Made by a program: the position numbers and the translations under genes. Below are positions 60,911 through 64,000 of a stretch of 64,000 nt of DNA, in pieces. The DNA comes from Candidatus Parachristensenella avicola (GTDB lineage: Bacteria > Bacillota > Clostridia > Christensenellales > UMGS416): NCBI GenBank assembly GCA_904420205.1, contig CAJFUN010000008.1, positions 1 to 64,000 of the forward strand, given 5' to 3'. Under the pieces are notes generated by a model. The model ran no database searches and was not told the DNA's origin. It was given only the letters and a program-made list of their open reading frames with translations. The stretch's first letter is position 1, and the number at the start of each line of letters is the position of its first letter.

Positions 60911-61827
60911 AGTACCTCCTCAGCCTGGCGCATCATCCCGTCGATAATGGCCTTGGCGCTTTCTTTTTGGTTAACCATAGCGGCGCACTGGCCCGCTAGG
61001 AAGCTGCCCCGCTCCAAATCGCCTTCCTGGGCGGCACGGCGCAGCGCACCTACGCCGTAGGCTTCCAGGTCTTCGTCGGATACGGACGCGTCATATTCCA
61101 TCTGGGCATACTGGCGGCTGAAGGGGTTCTTTAAGGCCCGCACCGGATGGCCCAGCCGCCGTCCGGTCACGATGGTATCAATATCCTTGGCCTTCAGCAC
61201 CTTCTCCTTATAGCGCTCATGGACGGTGCATTCGTCGGCTACCAGAAAACGGGTGCCTACCTGCACGCCTACCGCACCCAGCATCAGGGCAGCCGCCACG
61301 CCCCGGCCATCGGCAATGCCGCCGGCGGCTATAACGGGAATCTTTACCGCGTCTACCACCTGGGGCACCAGGGTCATGGTGGTCAAGTCGCCCACATGGC
61401 CGCCGGATTCGCCACCTTCGGCAATCACCGCAGCCGCGCCGGCCCGTTCCACCATGCGCGCCATGGCCGTGGAGGGAACCACAGGCACCACTTTGATACC
61501 CGCCTCCTGCCACCGGGCCATAAAGCGATTGGGTAAACCGGCGCCGGTCGTAACCACCGGCACGCGTTCCTGTGCAACCACCTGAGCAACCTCATCCACA
61601 TGGGGGCTCATCAGCATAATATTAACGCCAAAGGGCCGATCGGTCGCAGCCCGCACCTGGCGGATCTGCTCCCTTAGGTAATCGGCCCCGGCGTTCATGG
61701 CTGAGATAATCCCCAAGCCGCCCGCCTTGGATACTGCCCCAGCCAGGGAGGCGTCCGCGATCCAGGCCATGCCGCCCTGCAGGATCGGCTCTTCGATCCC
61801 CAGCAGTGAACAAAGCGGCGTCCTCAT
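60883..61827 (-). CDS. fabK: Enoyl-ACP reductase II (FMN-dependent)
   Basis: FMN flavoprotein of 314 residues that reduces enoyl-ACP, replacing FabI. Landmarks: PILQGGMAWIADASLAGAVSKAGGLG (in parts), NIMLMSP, AEGGESGGHVGDLTT with the catalytic His, IAAGGIADGRGVAAALMLGA and GRRLGHPVRALKN. FabK rather than FabI is usual in Clostridia and streptococci. The ATG overlaps the acpP stop. Confidence 0.96.
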   Translation of the reverse strand: MRTPLCSLLGIEEPILQGGMAWIADASLAGAVSKAGGLGIISAMNAGADYLREQIRQVRAATDRPFGVNIMLMSPHVDEVAQVVAQERVPVVTTGAGLPNRFMARWQEAGIKVVPVVPSTAMARMVERAGAAAVIAEGGESGGHVGDLTTMTLVPQVVDAVKIPVIAAGGIADGRGVAAALMLGAVGVQVGTRFLVADECTVHERYKEKVLKAKDIDTIVTGRRLGHPVRALKNPFSRQYAQMEYDASVSDEDLEAYGVGALRRAAQEGDLERGSFLAGQCAAMVNQKESAKAIIDGMMRQAEEVLCTAAKWEK

Positions 61828-62042
61828 TTTACGTTCTCCTCGATCAGGGCAACCAGCTCGCCCACGGTGGAGAGCTTTTCGTTCATCTCGATGGTGATGT
61901 TGAATTCGTCTTCCAGATTCATAATGAGCTCGGCCGTGTCCAGCGAGTCCACGCCCAAGTCGGCAAAGGTGCTGTCCATGGTAATGGTCGATACGTCGAT
62001 ATCCTTGTAGTCAGCAAGAATCTGTGCAACTTTTTCAAACAT
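61824..62042 (-). CDS. acpP: Acyl carrier protein
   Basis: ACP of 72 residues. It is acidic, with the phosphopantetheine site DLGVDSLDTAELIMNLED, the Ser being modified, near residue 36. ATG at 62042 (MFEKVAQILADYK) has GGAGG 8 bases upstream; an ATG two codons earlier is too close to it. Confidence 0.96.
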   Translation of the reverse strand: MFEKVAQILADYKDIDVSTITMDSTFADLGVDSLDTAELIMNLEDEFNITIEMNEKLSTVGELVALIEENVK

Positions 62043-62107
62043 GGTCATTTCCTCCGAAATTCTAATTTGATTACGCTTTATGTGAAAGGGAAAGCTCCCC
62101 TTTCAGC

Positions 62108-63067
62108 CTATTTTCGCCAGGTCATAAGCGCCGCGCCGGTTGTCAACCCCGCGCCAAAAGCGCTCATCATGATCCGCTGGCCCTCCTTCAGCAGCCCCTG
62201 CCGGTTCATCTCGTCCATGAGCACGGGGATGCTGGCCGAAGATATGTTACCGTACCGCTCGATGGTGGTGGGAAACTTTTCTCGAGGCTGCTTAAGCCGC
62301 GCACGGGCCGCCTCGATAATCCGAAGGTTTGCCTGGTGCAGCAGATACCAATCCACCTGCCCCGCCTCCAAACCGTTGTTCTTCAGCATGGCGCGTATAT
62401 CCCGCGTAATGGATGATACGGCAAATTTATAGACCTCCTGCCCATTCATGGTCAGATAGGGATGCTGGGGCCGCCCCTGGAAAAAGGGGCTGTTGCCCTT
62501 GGGTGCGTCGGCCACCAGCCATTCCTCGCTGGGCTTGGCGGTGAGCATCAGATCGTTAAGCCCGTTTCCAGGCCCCAGAACCACCGCTCCCGCTCCATCA
62601 CCGAACAGCACGCAAGTGGAGCGGTCGGTCCAGTCCGTAAGAAAGGACAGGGCCTCGGCCCCGACGATGGCCATGCGCTTCACCCGTCCCGCGGTTAGAT
62701 AGGCGTCGGCCACGTCCAGCGCCGCGATGAATCCGGCGCAAGCGCCGTTGAGATCGATCGCCGGGCAGTTAATCCCCAGCTCCCGCTCGATCATGTTGGC
62801 CAGTGCCGGCGTAGCCGTGTCGCCCCGCACCGTGGTGCATAGGATCATTTCCAGCTCTCCGGGCGCGCAGCCGGCGTTCTCCAGTGCCAGGGACAAGGCC
62901 TTCGCCCCCAAGCTTGAAAGGGTTTCCGTGGTGATGACGCGGCGCTCATGGATCCCCGTACGGGTCACGATCCATTCGTCGGACGTATCCACCATGTGCG
63001 TCAGCTCCTCGTTGGTCAGACGCTTTTCCGGCATTGCGCTGCCGGTTCCCAGAATGGTAAGACTCAT
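62108..63067 (-). CDS. fabH: Beta-ketoacyl-ACP synthase III
   Basis: Initiating condensing enzyme of 319 residues, joining acetyl-CoA (or a branched starter) with malonyl-ACP. ILGTGSAMPEKRLTNEEL, catalytic Cys in LNGACAGFIAAL near residue 110, His in WYLLHQANLRII near 243 and Asn in GNISSASIPVLMDE near 273. Second gene of the operon, after the MarR-type regulator. Confidence 0.96.
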   Translation of the reverse strand: MSLTILGTGSAMPEKRLTNEELTHMVDTSDEWIVTRTGIHERRVITTETLSSLGAKALSLALENAGCAPGELEMILCTTVRGDTATPALANMIERELGINCPAIDLNGACAGFIAALDVADAYLTAGRVKRMAIVGAEALSFLTDWTDRSTCVLFGDGAGAVVLGPGNGLNDLMLTAKPSEEWLVADAPKGNSPFFQGRPQHPYLTMNGQEVYKFAVSSITRDIRAMLKNNGLEAGQVDWYLLHQANLRIIEAARARLKQPREKFPTTIERYGNISSASIPVLMDEMNRQGLLKEGQRIMMSAFGAGLTTGAALMTWRK

Positions 63068-63081
63068 ATCACGCCTCTACT

Positions 63082-63540
63082 CTATTTTTTCTCGTCAGGA
63101 TAGACTGATTGCAGGTATTCATCCATCCGCTGGATAGCCGTCAGCAGCACCCGCTTCTCTTCGTCGGTAAATCCCCGGGCAATATGGTTCAACAGCAGGC
63201 GGTGAAAATAGCGGTGAGCCACATCCGCCTTGCGGCCTAAGGGTGTGACGCGCACGCAGACCATGCGGCCGTCCTTCTCATCGCGGAATTTCTCCACATA
63301 TCCCTTTTTCACCAGCTTGTTGATCGCGACTGTCACCGTTGGCAGCGAAAGGGAATGCTCCTGGGCGATATAGGTGATGCTTTTGGGCGTTTTATCCTTG
63401 GCGATGGTTTCAATCAGATGCAGCTCGTTGATGCTCAACTCTGCATTGCTTTTATCCCGGGTCATGCGCTCTTCGATCCGGTCAATATCCCGATAGGTGG
63501 ACAAAAGCAGCCGGTTCAACTGCGATAGAAAATCGTCCAT
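63082..63540 (-). CDS. fabT: MarR-family regulator of fatty acid synthesis (FabT-like)
   Basis: MarR-type winged-helix protein of 152 residues: ELSINELHLIETIAKD, IAQEHSLSLPTVTVAINKLVKKGYVEKFRDEKDGR (in parts, residues about 58-92) and RVTPLGRKADVAHRYFHR. It is the first gene of the fab operon; in streptococci and lactococci FabT occupies the same place and, with long-chain acyl-ACP, represses the operon. The palindrome at 63569-63583 in its own promoter is its likely operator. Confidence 0.92.
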   Translation of the reverse strand: MDDFLSQLNRLLLSTYRDIDRIEERMTRDKSNAELSINELHLIETIAKDKTPKSITYIAQEHSLSLPTVTVAINKLVKKGYVEKFRDEKDGRMVCVRVTPLGRKADVAHRYFHRLLLNHIARGFTDEEKRVLLTAIQRMDEYLQSVYPDEKK

Positions 63541-63568
63541 GGAATCCTCCGCTGCAATAGGGTTTTAC

Positions 63569-63583
63569 TAGTTAGACTAACTA
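63569..63583. promoter_or_regulatory. Palindromic operator, probable FabT site
   Basis: TAGTTAG-A-CTAACTA, a perfect 15-base inverted repeat directly after the -10 and over the expected transcription start. Position and symmetry fit autorepression by the MarR-type protein. Confidence 0.8.
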
Positions 63584-63612
63584 AGTATAAGGTTGGAATA
63601 GCGCTTTGTCAA
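63584..63612 (-). promoter_or_regulatory. Sigma-A promoter of the fatty-acid synthesis operon
   Basis: Perfect TTGACA at 63607-63612, 17-base spacer, TATACT at 63584-63589. I see no other promoter of this quality until the operon ends at 53175. Confidence 0.88.
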
Positions 63613-64000
63613 GACTTCTTCCCTGTACCATGCCAATGTCCCCGCACATCTTTACGAGGGCGCCCATCAGCCCGAACCCTTGCTATTTCCGCTTAGCCTG
63701 TTATAAACCTCCATATCAGGTCTGTTTCTTTCGGTATGGCGTTGGCTGGAAATTGTCGTATGCGCTGATCCGATCGGTGCCCGTTCATCGTCTGCAGCGT
63801 GTCCTTCATCCGTCCGTTCCTTTCACCGGCCTTTTCGTAGTCGCATCCGGCAGCGCGATTGGGGAAACGGCCCTCTCCATAACCGGAAACCGCGGCTGAC
63901 GGCATGAATCATCGTATCCGGGCTGCCGTTTATTGGAAAGCCGCCCAAGGCCGCTTTCTAGCGAGGGGTATCGCCCGTGCAAAGATAAACAGCGCAAAGC
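63613..64000. other. Right-hand edge with no recognisable gene
   Basis: About 390 bases upstream of the fab promoter without a convincing gene. Short frames exist on both strands; the best is a 38-codon frame on the minus strand starting MKDTLQTMNG, with AAAGGAACGG upstream. None resembles a known family or is supported by context. No repeat or RNA structure stands out. Confidence 0.4.

Noticed and set aside
63693-63905. Minus-strand frame of 70 codons at the right edge
   Set aside because: Weak ribosome site, no resemblance to any family, and overlapping alternative frames of equal quality.

Overview
The window is a GC-rich stretch of a Bacillota chromosome, most likely from a spore-forming member of the Clostridia. 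Evidence for this is the sporulation genes (spoIIAA-spoIIAB-sigF, spoVAC-D-E, spoIVFA-spoIVFB), strong AGGAGG ribosome binding sites, sigma-A promoters of TTGACA-17-TATAAT type, a T-box riboswitch, PurR of the Bacillus type, and a FabT/FabK type fatty-acid operon. I see no rRNA, tRNA, CRISPR array, phage or insertion sequence. Almost all of the DNA is ordinary core genome, densely packed in short operons ended by clear intrinsic terminators.

Layout, left to right. 0-3.7 kb: a GMP synthase with a collapsed glutaminase domain, a DegV protein, a deoxyinosine glycosylase, and ribosomal proteins L27 and L21. 3.7-9.5 kb: RNase G, a radical SAM pair, and spoIVFB/spoIVFA. 9.5-14.4 kb: a three-gene cassette of a lamin-tail/CotH-kinase surface protein, a VTC-type polyphosphate polymerase and a DUF4956 membrane protein. 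14.6-19.3 kb: poorly characterised genes (a UroD-like protein, an MFS transporter, a decayed surface-protein tail, a GNAT, a mutarotase-like protein and a DUF1292 protein; the last two carry Cys/His-rich clusters). 19.3-21.8 kb: purR and murC, divergent.

21.9-26.5 kb: a methionine T-box operon read leftwards: rbsK-like kinase, HEPN-like/CBS protein, metN, metI, metQ. 26.5-30.7 kb: DUF1015, aspartate kinase and a sugar isomerase, plus a nuclease-like hypothetical. 30.8-37 kb: spoVA genes, including an extra 56-residue membrane protein, the spoIIA operon behind a sigma-H-like promoter, and a class A PBP facing away. 37-43.6 kb: a VOC protein, clpX-clpP-tig, a homocysteine methyltransferase with a stump of a pterin domain, and a PrsA-like lipoprotein. 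43.7-50.5 kb: mfd, pth, prs and glmU. 50.5-53 kb: fakA and an Asp23 protein, divergent from rpmB.

53.2-63.6 kb: a twelve-gene type II fatty-acid synthesis operon (fabT, fabH, acpP, fabK, fabD, fabG, fabF, accB, fabZ, accC, accD, accA) with a DegV gene fused to its end by translational overlap. It is driven by one consensus promoter with a palindromic FabT-type operator just downstream of the -10. Together with fakA upstream, this links de novo synthesis with uptake and phosphorylation of external fatty acids. The last 390 bases hold nothing I can identify.

The best candidates for something new are: the CotH/VTC/DUF4956 cassette; the Met T-box operon that begins with a sugar kinase and a HEPN-like CBS protein; the GMP synthase without a glutaminase active site; and the small membrane protein at the head of spoVA.
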